A DNA stretch of 40,063 nucleotides. It comes from Gammaproteobacteria bacterium (GTDB taxonomy: Bacteria; Pseudomonadota; Gammaproteobacteria; JAKEHO01). The stretch lies in the NCBI GenBank assembly GCA_022614965.1, contig JAKEHO010000071.1, positions 83,804-123,866 of the forward strand. Direction: 5' to 3'. Below the pieces are notes generated by a model. It worked only from the letters and a program-made list of their open reading frames with translations, had not been told where the DNA came from and searched no databases. Shown piece after piece: positions 1 to 9,595 of the stretch. A program made the translations under genes and the position numbers. Position 1 is the stretch's first letter. Each line of letters starts with the position of its first letter.

Positions 1-69
1 GCCGCAAAAACTCTGCTCGATTATGGGTCGGGATGATGACAGACATGCTGTTCGCCATGGGTAGCACGC

Positions 70-783
70 TTATTGGTATCCGCGTCCGGTGTGGTGCGGA
101 GGATTCAACAGGTGCACTTTCCGATGTTTAAACAGGGGGATTAAGGCCATTCCCGCAACGAAGCCACCAATATGGGCAAACCATGCGACGCCGCCGATCG
201 TTGGATCCCCAACTGTGGAATAGAGTAGTTGCAATGCAAACCAGAACACAAGCACCCAAAATGCGCGCATGGATACGGTGGTTAACAGAAGTCCGATCGG
301 AACCAAAACAAGAATTCGTGCATGTGGGTACAATAAAAGATAGGCACCGAGTACGCCGGAAATGGCCCCGCTCGCGCCGATCATGGGCAGGGTCGACATT
401 GGATTAAGTACCGCCTGACCTAATGCGGCTAGGATACCACAGAGCAAATAGAAGACCAGGAAGCGGCCATGGCCCATCGCATCCTCGACATTATTTCCAA
501 ATATCCAAAGGTAGAGCATATTTCCTATCAAATGCATCCAACCACCATGGAGAAACATTGAGGTAATGACCGTGAATTCGGGCGGTACGAGATCAAGACC
601 GCTTGGCAACTCGGTCTCATGGAACAAGACGACGGGTATCATTCCAAGACTGAATACGATTCGCTGGTTTCCCTCCGGCCCTAACCCGAGCTGCCAGAAA
701 AAAACCAAAATGCAGGTCGCGATCAGACCTACAGTGACGATCGGATTAATGCTGGTTGGGTTATCGTCATGCAACGGGATCAT
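70..783 (-). CDS. Rhomboid family intramembrane serine protease
   Basis: This is a 237-residue polytopic membrane protein with about six hydrophobic segments. The GASG motif at residues 136-139 places the catalytic Ser at 138. The paired His is at about 204, in the helix starting AHIGGF. An N-terminal helix is followed by a His/Trp/Asn-containing L1-TM2 region (HGGWMHLIGN, residues 79-88), as in bacterial rhomboids. Such proteases cut single-pass membrane proteins within or near the bilayer; the substrate here is unknown. It lies 119 bases downstream of the secreted lipocalin-like gene on the same strand and could be the last gene of that ABC operon. The length is usual for a rhomboid without extra cytosolic domains. 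Family assignment is secure, specificity is not. Confidence 0.93.
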   Translation of the reverse strand: MIPLHDDNPTSINPIVTVGLIATCILVFFWQLGLGPEGNQRIVFSLGMIPVVLFHETELPSGLDLVPPEFTVITSMFLHGGWMHLIGNMLYLWIFGNNVEDAMGHGRFLVFYLLCGILAALGQAVLNPMSTLPMIGASGAISGVLGAYLLLYPHARILVLVPIGLLLTTVSMRAFWVLVFWFALQLLYSTVGDPTIGGVAWFAHIGGFVAGMALIPLFKHRKVHLLNPPHHTGRGYQ

Positions 784-902
784 ATTGGCTGCCTAAAATA
801 GGGCTGTTCTCCCATATTCTACCGGCTGTGATCAAAACTGAGAGCACAGCATTTGAACCGCAGCGGTGTATGATGCAGATGCTGTGGGTGCGAGTTCGAA
901 TG

Positions 903-2087
903 CTAACGGTTGTTGGCAGCTTTGTGGCGATCGTATCCGGTCAGTTCCACATAGCCTCGTCCGTGGATCGGCTCATCGGCGTGGGTACCCGCAAACTCTA
1001 CGGCACCTTCCCAGTAGCGTACAGAAAGATTCAATTCCTGTTGAGCTAATATGGGTCGCACTTCTAATTCCAGTCGTTCGATCGGGACTTTAATGCGCCA
1101 CCGGGCTGGATAACGGGTGCTATCACGAGGGCTCTTCCAATAATCTAATACCTCAATCTGCACCGCATCATGCGTCAGTTGAAGCGCTGCACCACTCGGC
1201 GTTACCAGCGTTCCAGCACTATAAGGGTCTGTACTGCCGTCTTGCCGTCTTAGCCGATAGAACATGATTTCTTGCCCATCCGACATTTGCAAGGCGAACC
1301 AGTCCCATCCGATTTGATCGGGGCCAAGCGCGCTCGTGCTCCACTCACGATCCATCCAACTTGTGCCTACGACAGCGAAGGTCTCGCCGTCGATCCGCAC
1401 GGTCCCGCGTGTCGGCATGCGAGTCAGCGAATAGTAATACGATGCATTCCCCGGCCCGCTGCTCTTTTGGCTTAGTCCTCGGTATCCATTCAGTACTACC
1501 GGTTTCCCTTGTTCAAGGCTAAGTTCAATGGCGATGTTGCCTTCGGCGGCACTCAGGATCACGGGAAAGTGTCGCGTCTCGCTTGATCGTACAGACCAGT
1601 CTTCAAGCCATATAGTGAGGGAGTCCGATCTTGCACCGGCAAGGCCAAGCGCGCCTCGACTCACACGTTCATAGGCATAGAACTTTTCGCCGTCGACATC
1701 AGTTAATGCAAAGTGCGCCAGGTACAGTTGATTGGTTCGCCAAGGCGATTTATCGACGGGCTCACCTGGTGCTAGGGCGACCCTGAAGAACGTCAACTCG
1801 AAGCCAAAGGGTCGCCCCAGAGACGTAACCACATTACCAGTGAAATACCACCACTCTGCTTGGTATGCATTATGAGGACCATAGTCTGTTGGGAATGAGA
1901 ATGGTCGCGTGCGGGTAGCTTGAGCGAATCCTGATGTGTTTTCGCCAACTAATGCATCGGCAATCACATGCGGTTCGCCTGCAAGATTATGATCGCCCAA
2001 TGACCACAGGCTGTATGCTAATCCAGCGATCAATCCAGTCGAGACGAGTGCGGCTGCGATGAGTAAAATGAAGCGTTGACGGGCCAC
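903..2087 (-). CDS. Secreted lipocalin-like (AttH/CrtC-type) protein
   Basis: This 394-residue protein has an N-terminal hydrophobic segment (about residues 6-27) that is either a signal peptide or a membrane anchor. The mature part carries motifs of the AttH / carotenoid 1,2-hydratase superfamily: EWWYFTGNV at 78-86 and GTSWMDREWS at 241-250. The family folds as two lipocalin-like barrels that bind hydrophobic ligands, and it is often annotated as 'predicted secreted hydrolase'. Its start lies 6 bases after the stop of the FtsX-type permease, so it is almost certainly co-transcribed with that permease and the ATPase. The context suggests a periplasmic partner of the exporter rather than a carotenoid enzyme, and no carotenoid genes are nearby. 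Whether it is an enzyme or a binding protein cannot be decided from sequence. Confidence 0.85.
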   Translation of the reverse strand: MARQRFILLIAAALVSTGLIAGLAYSLWSLGDHNLAGEPHVIADALVGENTSGFAQATRTRPFSFPTDYGPHNAYQAEWWYFTGNVVTSLGRPFGFELTFFRVALAPGEPVDKSPWRTNQLYLAHFALTDVDGEKFYAYERVSRGALGLAGARSDSLTIWLEDWSVRSSETRHFPVILSAAEGNIAIELSLEQGKPVVLNGYRGLSQKSSGPGNASYYYSLTRMPTRGTVRIDGETFAVVGTSWMDREWSTSALGPDQIGWDWFALQMSDGQEIMFYRLRRQDGSTDPYSAGTLVTPSGAALQLTHDAVQIEVLDYWKSPRDSTRYPARWRIKVPIERLELEVRPILAQQELNLSVRYWEGAVEFAGTHADEPIHGRGYVELTGYDRHKAANNR

Positions 2088-2093
2088 GGGGCG

Positions 2094-4649
2094 CTACTCC
2101 TCGCGCAGCATGTCTGCGGGTCGAGCACGCGTCATCTTAAACGCAGGATAGATGCCAGCGAGTACGGCCGCAGTGACCGCAAGCAGCATAGCTTGCGCGA
2201 GGGAACCGGAACTGATGTAGGCGTCCATGGTCCAGCCGAATGATCTTTGGTTGATTACGTAGATCAACGTAACTGCAAGCGCAACGCCGACAGGAAGTGC
2301 TAGCAGCCCAGCAGCAACGCCCATTAGCCCAGTTTGCGACATAATCAAGCCCCAAAGTTGCCGCGGCGTGAGTCCGATGGCTCGCAGCATACCGAATTCA
2401 CGTGCCCGCTCCAGTTCCAGGGCCGTCAACGCGCTAAACACACCGATGAATGCAACGACTGCCGCAAGTAAGCGTAGTACCTCGGTGATCGCAAAGGTTC
2501 GGTCAAAGACTTCCAAGGAAGCCTCCCTGATCGCACGGTTGGACACGATCTGTACTTCTTGATGCGGCCCTGCGATGCGGTGGAGGACCTCCTCAATTTC
2601 CTTTGGGGCAGTATCTGGGTCGAGGTAGATGCCAATTCCGGATACCCCCCGATCGGTCCAGTTGCGTTCGTAGGTGCGCCGGCTCATGGCGATGACCCCC
2701 TGATCCGAGCCGTAGTCGTAGTAGACCCCGGCGACGCGGAAGTCTCGCTCGCCGTGGTCCGTGCGTAGACGCACCAACGCGTTGACTCCAAGCCCATGGC
2801 GGTAAGCGTAGGGCTCGGAGATCAGCACGGCTTCTTGATCTTCGAAGGCTGGCCAGATGGCACTGGGATCTCCCTCCTTGAAGCGAAAGCCACTGTGGGA
2901 ATGAGGTGAGAGTTTGTACGCAACGATCTCGGTTATGCCACGCTCTGAATCGATGCGTGTGCGCCGCACAGTGCTCCAATCCACAACGCCGGGGGCTGCA
3001 CCGATCCGCTCAACCAAGGCAGGCGCCAGGGTGCCCTCTGGGGGGCTTGCCACAGGGTGCGGGAGTGAAACGTAGAGATCAGCCCGCACAACGCTATCGA
3101 GCCACTCGGCTACCGATAGCCGGAAACTGCCGATCATGATCCCGATACTCAAAACCGCCGACACCGCGACCATGAGGGCCGCAACGGCAACTGTCGTTCG
3201 ACTCAAGGAAGCGAGGACCGAACGCGCGGCAAGGCGGCCAATGAGTCCAAAGACGCGACTGACTGCGGGTTGGCACAGGCGAACGAGTGCAACCGTAGCC
3301 GCGGGAGTAATGAGGGTCGCGCCGAGGACGAGGGCGAAAAGGCCAATGAGTCCGAGCCCAAGGCTGTTACTCGGGAGCAACAAGGTTGCCGTAGCGAACG
3401 CAATCACCAAAACGCCGCTCAGGGCGCTGCGTCTTACCCAATGATGGGCTTTGGTCTCAAACAGAGAGCGGCTCATCGCTACTCGCGGAGGAACGATGGC
3501 AGCCTCATTGGCCGGTACGAAGGCGGCAAGCGCAGTTACGCCGAGACCCAATAACACGGCCAATGCGAGGGCCAATGGCGGCACAGCGAGCTGCCGCACC
3601 GTGACTGCGAAGTACAGGTCGTTGATGGTTTGTGTTACCAGTCCGAGAAGTCCCTCGCCAAGCAGCATGCCGAATAACAAGCCGCACAGGGTGCCGACAA
3701 GTCCAATGGAAAGCGCCTCAACGAGGATGGTCTTGAAGATTTGTCGCCGCGTGACCCCGAGTGCCCGCAGGTTGCCGATGAGTTCACGACGTTGCACGAC
3801 AAGAAAGGTCATGGTGTTGTAAATCAGGAACATACCAACGAGCAGGGCGAGCAGGCTGAGTGCCGTGAGATTCGTATGAAATGCGCGTGTCATCTGCTGG
3901 ATTGTCTCTGTGTGTACGCCAGTGGGTATCACCTCGGGAGCGGGGGGTAATAGCGCGCGAAGCCTCTCCAACTGGGCACTTCCTTGTTGACCCGTTGGTA
4001 AAATTAAGTCAACGCGGCTGAGCCGGCCTAGCATTCCAAGGAGCGTTTGTGCGGTTGAGATGTCCGTTAGAAGCACATCGTCTAGGCTGAACTTGCCTTT
4101 GCTATTCCCAGAGGGGCTAAGTCCAACAATGCGCACCGCATAAGGCTCCCCATCCACCCGCAATTTCAGTGTGTCCCCGCGTTTGAGCCCTAGCTGTTTG
4201 GCGGTTATTGCGCTCAGCAACGCCGTATTGGGCTCTGTAACTAACGTAGCCATGTCAATGGCTGAGTCCCGCCCGAAATGCTGCCAATATGTCCGAAACG
4301 GCGATTCCTCAAAAGGGTCGACTCCCAGAAGTTTCAAGGTGCGTCCGGGATCACCGGGCACATAGACATAGCCCTCGACGACGGGTGCCGCAGATTTCCA
4401 GCCTTCCTCTACCCTAAGTTGAACGTAGATCGCTTCATCAAGGCCTGATGGTCCTCCAATGATTTGATGGGTCGCCTTGCCAATAACGGTTTCTATGGAT
4501 AGTGCAAAGGCGCGCTTTGCACTGACTTCCGCGAGGTTGATTGACACCACGACTGCAACACCAAGGGCAATGCCGAGGACGGCGAGACCCGTTTGCCAGG
4601 GATGTGTAAGCAAGTGTCGCAGGCTGGCTCGCCAGAGGATCCGGTTCAC
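2094..4649 (-). CDS. ABC transporter permease, FtsX/MacB-like, double FtsX domain
   Basis: This 851-residue inner-membrane permease has a first transmembrane helix at about residues 17-39, a large periplasmic domain, a cluster of three helices at about 260-385, a further helix pair near 405-450, a second periplasmic domain, and a C-terminal trio at about 725-840. That is the duplicated FtsX layout of lipid/lipoprotein-type exporters such as YbbP. The chosen start is a GTG at 4647-4649. Its GTGA overlaps the stop of the upstream ATPase gene, indicating translational coupling. The secreted lipocalin-like gene follows after 6 bases. Members move hydrophobic molecules or transmit force across the inner membrane; the substrate is unknown. 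Confidence 0.93.
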   Translation of the reverse strand: MNRILWRASLRHLLTHPWQTGLAVLGIALGVAVVVSINLAEVSAKRAFALSIETVIGKATHQIIGGPSGLDEAIYVQLRVEEGWKSAAPVVEGYVYVPGDPGRTLKLLGVDPFEESPFRTYWQHFGRDSAIDMATLVTEPNTALLSAITAKQLGLKRGDTLKLRVDGEPYAVRIVGLSPSGNSKGKFSLDDVLLTDISTAQTLLGMLGRLSRVDLILPTGQQGSAQLERLRALLPPAPEVIPTGVHTETIQQMTRAFHTNLTALSLLALLVGMFLIYNTMTFLVVQRRELIGNLRALGVTRRQIFKTILVEALSIGLVGTLCGLLFGMLLGEGLLGLVTQTINDLYFAVTVRQLAVPPLALALAVLLGLGVTALAAFVPANEAAIVPPRVAMSRSLFETKAHHWVRRSALSGVLVIAFATATLLLPSNSLGLGLIGLFALVLGATLITPAATVALVRLCQPAVSRVFGLIGRLAARSVLASLSRTTVAVAALMVAVSAVLSIGIMIGSFRLSVAEWLDSVVRADLYVSLPHPVASPPEGTLAPALVERIGAAPGVVDWSTVRRTRIDSERGITEIVAYKLSPHSHSGFRFKEGDPSAIWPAFEDQEAVLISEPYAYRHGLGVNALVRLRTDHGERDFRVAGVYYDYGSDQGVIAMSRRTYERNWTDRGVSGIGIYLDPDTAPKEIEEVLHRIAGPHQEVQIVSNRAIREASLEVFDRTFAITEVLRLLAAVVAFIGVFSALTALELERAREFGMLRAIGLTPRQLWGLIMSQTGLMGVAAGLLALPVGVALAVTLIYVINQRSFGWTMDAYISSGSLAQAMLLAVTAAVLAGIYPAFKMTRARPADMLREE

Positions 4650-5341
4650 GGGGTTGCTTCTTCCTCCATAAGCTGACCGCTACGGATGGTCAGAATGCGA
4701 TCGGCTATACCAACGACCTCTCTACTGTGCGTGCCCATGATCAACGTCTTGCCAGCCTGTCTAGTAAGTCGATCCAGAAGATCGAGCACATCGTGTCCCG
4801 TTTCGAGATCCAAATTGCCGGTCGGTTCGTCGGCAAGTATCAGCAATGGATCGTGCGTCAGGGCGCGGGCAATGGCGACACGCTGTTGTTCACCTCCCGA
4901 TAGCCGATCCGGATAGCTCCCGGCACGATCACGAAGACCAATTTCGTCAAGTAAATGGAGCGCCTTCTCAACCTCTTCCGCGTTGTTGCGGACGTTCAAC
5001 TCTAACGGTAGGAGCAGATTTTCCTCTACAGTCAGTGTGGGGATAAGGTTAAAAAATTGAAAAATAAAGCCAATATGGCGACGCCTAAATAATGTGCGTG
5101 CCTGTTCAGATATTCGGGTCAGTGGAGTGGAATTAATGATTACTTCTCCGGTGGTCGGTACATCGATGCCACTTATGAGATTGAGGAGTGTAGATTTTCC
5201 CGACCCACTCCTGCCGAGCAGAACAATGAGCTCGCCTTCGTTAAATTCTGCATTTACTTCGCGCAGGACAATGTGCTCGCGTTCTCCTTCCTGATAAACT
5301 TTGGTCAGGTTTCGCAATTTGATGATGGCGGGTTTTCTCAT
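4646..5341 (-). CDS. ABC transporter ATP-binding protein, LolD/MacB type
   Basis: This 231-residue ATPase is complete: Walker A GRSGSGKS at 43-50, Q-loop near residue 95, signature LSGGEQQR at 147-154, Walker B ILADEP at 168-173 followed by TGNLD, and a switch His near 205 (GTHS). The TGNLD after Walker B and the short length are typical of the LolD/MacB/FtsE group that pairs with FtsX-type permeases. It powers the permease encoded immediately downstream, with which it overlaps by four bases. It is the first gene of the likely ATPase - permease - lipocalin-like operon. The 176 bases upstream carry no confident promoter. Confidence 0.95.
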   Translation of the reverse strand: MRKPAIIKLRNLTKVYQEGEREHIVLREVNAEFNEGELIVLLGRSGSGKSTLLNLISGIDVPTTGEVIINSTPLTRISEQARTLFRRRHIGFIFQFFNLIPTLTVEENLLLPLELNVRNNAEEVEKALHLLDEIGLRDRAGSYPDRLSGGEQQRVAIARALTHDPLLILADEPTGNLDLETGHDVLDLLDRLTRQAGKTLIMGTHSREVVGIADRILTIRSGQLMEEEATP

Positions 5342-5517
5342 CGTTTGCTTAGAGAATTGCGGCGGCTAATGTGGTTGTCTCACGTTAGCCTAGAAAATCT
5401 AGAATGCTCATGTTGCCACCTACGACATTGGCTAATGCCGGTACTGCGGATGAGGCATCTGCCGTGTGTGTTGTTCAGCTAGAAATCTGTACAAACGATG
5501 GTACAAGCGTAGTTTGC

Positions 5518-6327
5518 TCATTTCGCAGACATCCTTGAAGAGCGTTGTAACGGAGAACTTTCTGTGATTGTAAAACCGTAATGAATCGTTTGAGATTCGT
5601 TGCATTGTGCATCGAAGGAGCGCTCGATAAACGTCACGTTACCGCACTGGTCGATCAGCAGGACTGTTGATGAGCGTGTACCGTAATGAGGGCTGCTGAT
5701 AAATCGCGGCGAGAGTGTGCGTTCCATCTCAAGGCCAACACCCGTATTAGGCAGGCGATCATGATCAGGGATCGATCGGTCAGCGAGTATAGCGAAGATT
5801 TTCTCAGGATCGACCTCCTTTTCTTTGGAGAGCAATTTGTGTAAGGCTGCTTTCCCATCTATTACCTTTGGCCAGGGCGTATCCAGCAGGTGATTACTTA
5901 GGCCATAAACCCCTGGTGATACCGGTCGTGCCTTGTCATTGCGATTGCAGTAGTACCAAATACGGGATCGGTCGGCAAGAATCAGGTTAAAATCATTATA
6001 ATTGCACCGTTCATGCGAAAGCCGCCGAAGAAATTTCAAGGGTTCTTCTGATCCAAGGAGGAAATTGCTAACGACGGTTCCGCGGGAGACAGCATCTGCC
6101 CTATCAGATTCTGGATCGCGATAATTACTTATGGCGGCGAATCGGCCGCGGGTGTCAATCCCTAACCAGGTACCCCCATGGCGCAAATCTCTGCCCGCGC
6201 ACACGCCGGGTCTATCTTGCCAGAAACTGGCCGGTGCAGTCGGGCGGTCGTAAAACTCGTCGCGATTGGCGGCGAGTACCAGATCGTAGATAGGATGACT
6301 CTTGTAGGAGAAAAGAATCAGGCACAC
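5518..6327 (-). CDS. NRDE family (TANGO2-like) protein
   Basis: This is a 269-residue protein if translation starts at the GTG at 6325-6327, giving MCLILFSYKSHP, which matches the usual family N-terminus. An upstream in-frame start at 6372 would add 15 residues that do not look like the family. The diagnostic NRDE motif is at residues 21-24 (AANRDEFYDRP). The family (COG3332) belongs to the Ntn-hydrolase-like proteins, in which Cys2 would become N-terminal after Met removal; that Cys is present here. The eukaryotic TANGO2 homologue is linked to lipid/heme handling, but bacterial function is unsettled. No operon partner is obvious: it sits between the ABC operon (same strand) and a divergent SDR gene. 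Confidence 0.88.
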   Translation of the reverse strand: MCLILFSYKSHPIYDLVLAANRDEFYDRPTAPASFWQDRPGVCAGRDLRHGGTWLGIDTRGRFAAISNYRDPESDRADAVSRGTVVSNFLLGSEEPLKFLRRLSHERCNYNDFNLILADRSRIWYYCNRNDKARPVSPGVYGLSNHLLDTPWPKVIDGKAALHKLLSKEKEVDPEKIFAILADRSIPDHDRLPNTGVGLEMERTLSPRFISSPHYGTRSSTVLLIDQCGNVTFIERSFDAQCNESQTIHYGFTITESSPLQRSSRMSAK

Positions 6328-6637
6328 GCTATTTTCATCTGCGTTTGTACGCGCTAGGTAGTACACACGCACGTGGGGTTGCTGGGAGTTACCTTTATCA
6401 GCATACCATGCTGGTTGACTGCCTCACCATAGGTAGTGGTTGCTTGGAACGGGAAGTCGTTGGATATGTTGGATGCGCAGATCCTGACAGGCGCTGAGCG
6501 CCCGTTAGGAGCACAGTGTGCTTCTCTCGTGTAAACTACTACAAAGCTGCAAAAACGCAGCTTGTGCTCAAGAGACGGTGGCAAATCGCCTGTAGTCAAA
6601 GCGCCGACTAACAATCTAGGCAAAACCCTAAATCGTC
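6328..6637. other. Divergent intergenic region with a hairpin
   Basis: About 310 bases lie between the NRDE gene (minus) and the SDR gene (plus), so promoters for both should be here, but I see no convincing -35/-10 pair. The only clear structure is a perfect 7-bp inverted repeat, AAGCTGC at 6544-6550 and GCAGCTT at 6557-6563, with a six-base A-rich loop. It has no T-tract on the plus strand. A weak T-containing stretch follows it on the minus strand, where it would lie upstream of the NRDE gene. I recognise no RNA family. Confidence 0.4.
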
Positions 6638-7408
6638 ATGATGGAGAACACACGCCGGCTAGAAAATAAAGCCGCAGTCATTACCGGTGCTAGCAGAGGG
6701 ATCGGGCGCGCCATCGCGCAATTGTTTGCGAAACATGGTGCGTATGTTGTCGTCCACTATCATCGTTCTAAGTCTAAAGCCGAGCGGGTTGTCCACGAGA
6801 TTGATGAGGCGGGTGGGCGTGCTTTGGCAGTGCAAGCTGACGTTGCACAACCGGAGCACGTTGACCGCCTTTTGCACACCGCACTGGATGCACTTGGAAA
6901 GATCGACATCTGGGCGAATATTGCCGGAGCCGATATATTGACCGGTTCTGGCGCGAAGCTTTCTGATTTGGATAAGTTAGACCGTGTAATCGCTGTGGAT
7001 TTGCGGGGGACCATACTGTGTTGCTGGCGAGTTGCACCTGTGATGAGGGGAGCCGGCGGTGGTGTGATCCTGAATATGTCATGGGATGCGGTGTTGCAGG
7101 GCATGAAAGGGCGTAATCCCGAAATATTCGCGGCAGCAAAAGGCGGTATCTTAGGGTTTACAAAGTGCCTCGCCCGGTCATACGCACCCGAGGTACGAGT
7201 CAACGAGCTTGCGCCAGGATGGATCGAGACCGCCTTTGCACATGATGCGATGCCGGAAGCGGCGTACCAGGCTGTTTTAGAGAGCACGCCGATGAAGCGC
7301 TTTGGGCAGCCCGAGGATGTCGCAAAGGCTGCCCTCTATCTCGCCTCGGACGAGGCCTCGTTTGTTACGGGGCAAACCATCCGTATCAACGGTGGTCAGG
7401 TGCTGTAG
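6638..7408 (+). CDS. SDR family oxidoreductase with Tyr-to-Phe active site
   Basis: This 256-residue Rossmann protein resembles 3-oxoacyl-ACP reductases (FabG-like). The cofactor motif TGASRGIG is at residues 16-23, and the residues after it (HYHRSKS) suggest NADP(H). An NIAGA-type motif follows near residue 100. The catalytic Ser is about residue 148 (NMSWD). At the usual YxxxK position the sequence reads F-A-A-A-K, Phe164 and Lys168, so the catalytic Tyr is missing. The C-terminus (FVTGQTIRINGGQ) is classical, so the fold is intact. It stands alone, divergent from the NRDE gene. It may be a specialised or non-redox SDR; substrate unknown. No clear Shine-Dalgarno precedes the tandem ATGs at 6638 and 6641. 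Confidence 0.9.
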   Translation: MMENTRRLENKAAVITGASRGIGRAIAQLFAKHGAYVVVHYHRSKSKAERVVHEIDEAGGRALAVQADVAQPEHVDRLLHTALDALGKIDIWANIAGADILTGSGAKLSDLDKLDRVIAVDLRGTILCCWRVAPVMRGAGGGVILNMSWDAVLQGMKGRNPEIFAAAKGGILGFTKCLARSYAPEVRVNELAPGWIETAFAHDAMPEAAYQAVLESTPMKRFGQPEDVAKAALYLASDEASFVTGQTIRINGGQVL

Positions 7409-7665
7409 GCTGAGTGCAATGCGCCTAACCCGCTCATGGGACGGGTGATTAGGAAAACTCCTCGTTAATATGCTGACTCAGGAACAGCATCGTGGGTCTT
7501 ATCGTCCTTGACCCCCCTGAACAAGTGAACGGCCTGAGTACCCTATTATCGCGTTACGTTGTTCTTCTAGTGAGTCTTCAAACAAAAGTCAAGTATCGCA
7601 TCGACGCGCGTGTTCACGACATTAACCAGTCCAAACGCATCCATTTCAGGGGGCAGTTCGTTGCT

Positions 7666-8181
7666 TCAGTAATGGACTAGCGCGTGTACGCGATGTTTTT
7701 CAAGTTTTTGTCGGCCTTTGAGATCATCGAGCTCCACGACGAAGGCGCAGCCCGCGATCTCAGCGCCTACTTTTTCAATGAGCGCGCAACTCGCAGCCGC
7801 TGTGCCTCCAGTTGCAATCAGATCGTCCACGAGCAGGACTCGGTCCTGGTCTGTGAGCGCATCGATGTGAACCTCTAATGCGGCAGAACCGTATTCCAAG
7901 TCGTAGGAGACACGATGTACATCGAAGGGGAGTTTGCCTGGCTTTCGCATTGGCACAAACCCGATGCCAAGTTCCCAGGCAACCAGGCTACCGAAGATGA
8001 AGCCACGAGCTTCCATGCCCACTACAACTGTCAGTCGTTCTCCAAGAAAGGGATGGACCAGTTCATGTATAGCGAATCGTAGGGTTGCTGGATCCCTTAC
8101 GAGTGGAGAGATATCTCTAAAAATAATGCCGGGTTTCGGAAAGTCCGGGATATCCCGGATCTTGGCTTTTAGACGCTCCAA
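7666..8181 (-). CDS. apt: Adenine phosphoribosyltransferase
   Basis: This 171-residue protein matches Apt over its full length. The N-terminal IRDIPDFPKPGIIFRDISPL is diagnostic, GMEARGFIFG (residues 55-64) forms part of the adenine site, and the PRPP-binding loop VLLVDDLIATGGTA is at 115-128. It converts adenine and PRPP to AMP and pyrophosphate in the purine salvage pathway in the cytosol. The length is normal for the short bacterial enzymes (about 170-180 residues). It is monocistronic as far as the window shows, convergent with the SDR gene and divergent from the broken pirin gene. Confidence 0.97.
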   Translation of the reverse strand: MERLKAKIRDIPDFPKPGIIFRDISPLVRDPATLRFAIHELVHPFLGERLTVVVGMEARGFIFGSLVAWELGIGFVPMRKPGKLPFDVHRVSYDLEYGSAALEVHIDALTDQDRVLLVDDLIATGGTAAASCALIEKVGAEIAGCAFVVELDDLKGRQKLEKHRVHALVHY

Positions 8182-8320
8182 TGTTAGATCTCCTGTATGA
8201 GTTCTCTTCGGAAATAATACCTGTTACGGAGTCAATGCGTAACTAGGTCAGGCCTTTGGGCGTGTACATCGGTTGAGTCTGGCGCTAGGTTAGTGGACAG
8301 GTGATGGCGAGGTTAGGCAT

Positions 8321-9023
8321 TTGATTACTGTGCGATACGCCAACGAACGTGGTCGTAGCCGCCTCAATTGGTTGGATAGTTACCACACATTCTCGTTTGC
8401 CAATTATCATGACGCGGAACATATGGGGTTCTCCGTGCTCCGTGTCATTAATGAGGACGTCATTGCGCCGGGTTCGGGCTTCGCAGCGCACGCTCACCGG
8501 GACATGGAAATCGTTACTTACGTTCTTGAGGGCGCGTTAAAACATAAAGACACTATCGGCAACGGGACAGTCATTCGCTCTTGTGAGGTCCAATGTATGA
8601 GTGCAGGGACGGGGGTGACCCACAGTGAGTACGATGCTTCCGAAACGACCCCTGTACATCTCCTGCAAATTTGGATCGCGCCATCGCAAAATGGCATTGC
8701 ACCCAGCTACGAGCAAAAGCGCTTTCGTCATGAGGAATTTGACGGGCGCCTACGCATGGTTGTTTCACCCGACGGCCGAACCGGTTCCCTGAGGATCTAT
8801 CGGGATGCGGGCAACTGAGTTGGGACATTTGATAGCGACCAATCGGCCACACACTATCGGGCACATGGCCCGATGCGTGTGTTCATGTCGCTCGAGGTGA
8901 GTTGATGCTGAATGGATTATCGCTATCCCCGGAGATGGTGCGGCCTGTCATGTTGAAGAGCACGTCACACTTGAAAAGGGTAACGGGGCGGAAGTCCTCG
9001 TTTTTGACCTGCCAAGCACTTAA
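8321..9023 (+). pseudogene. Pirin (YhhW-like) gene, disrupted
   Basis: The first 498 bases, from a TTG start at 8321, encode 165 residues that align with the N-terminal cupin of pirin/YhhW. They include [36 protein letters not shown] with the metal-binding His/Glu pattern, and [12 protein letters not shown]. The frame ends at TGA 8816-8818, where intact homologues (about 230 residues) continue. Downstream, family-like fragments appear in three frames: QSATHYRAHGPMRVF in the original frame after the stop, LMLNGLSLS from 8902 in a second frame, and PGDGAACHVEEHV...GAEVLVFDLPST ending at TAA 9021-9023 in a third. The C-terminal cupin is therefore present but broken by a stop and at least two shifts. 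Decay is likelier than sequencing error given several lesions. Intact pirins can have quercetinase or redox-sensing activity. Confidence 0.8.
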
Positions 9024-9184
9024 GCGCCACTATGGGTCCATCCAAGACCCGGTATGGCGAGGATGTCTTACCGCCGCTCGCAAAGCAGATGAAGCGGCAA
9101 CGGAATTTTGCTTTACCATAACTCACTCTGAGTCTCACCAGGGGCCTGTGCCCTGAACAGATCACTCATAAAGGGGGGATACCG

Positions 9185-9595
9185 ATGAAACTTTTTGCGC
9201 TCATGAGACAGTTTGGACCGCTCGTCGGCCGCGTGTTGCTTGCCGGTCTTTTTATCATTGCCGGGGTGGAGAAACTGATGGGCTTCGATGGCACAGCGGC
9301 TGTCATGGCGAGCAAAGGGCTACCGATGGTGAACCTGCTTCTCGTTGCCACGATCCTGATCGAGCTAGGCGGAGGGTTACTGATTGCGCTTGGCTGGCAA
9401 GCGCGATGGGGGGCGCTCGCGATCTTTCTGTTTATTATCCCCGTAACCCTGGTCTTTCACGCCTTCTGGACCTTCGAGGGCGCGGAGCACACCCAGCAGG
9501 TGCACAGTTTTCTCAAGAATCTCGCGATCATGGGGGGCATGCTCTATATCATGGCGGCGGGTTCCGGTCCGTATAGCCTCGGCGCGCGTGACTAG
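9185..9595 (+). CDS. DoxX family membrane protein
   Basis: This 136-residue inner-membrane protein has four predicted helices (about 15-35, 52-72, 76-98, 108-128). It shows the DoxX family pattern: R-x-L-L-A-x-L-F-I-I-A-G in the first helix, EKLMGF after it, and GWQARWGALAIFLF before the third helix. A strong ribosome-binding site (GGGGGG, about 9174-9179) supports the ATG at 9185. DoxX proteins form redox-linked membrane complexes, and the exact role varies. It follows the broken pirin gene in the same direction. DoxX and pirin genes are often neighbours in Proteobacteria, so this may be the surviving half of that pair. Confidence 0.9.
   Translation: MKLFALMRQFGPLVGRVLLAGLFIIAGVEKLMGFDGTAAVMASKGLPMVNLLLVATILIELGGGLLIALGWQARWGALAIFLFIIPVTLVFHAFWTFEGAEHTQQVHSFLKNLAIMGGMLYIMAAGSGPYSLGARD

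Noticed and set aside
1..69. Left edge sequence before the rhomboid stop
   Set aside because: Too short to assign to a gene and no motif is visible.
7492..7680. Plus-strand frame of 62 codons starting with GTG between the SDR gene and apt
   Set aside because: Its end overlaps the apt 3' end on the other strand, there is no Shine-Dalgarno and the product resembles nothing.
8902..9156. Plus-strand frame of 84 codons after the pirin fragment
   Set aside because: Its first codons coincide with a pirin fragment, and the rest is out of frame with the pirin C-terminus, so it is a by-product of the gene's decay.
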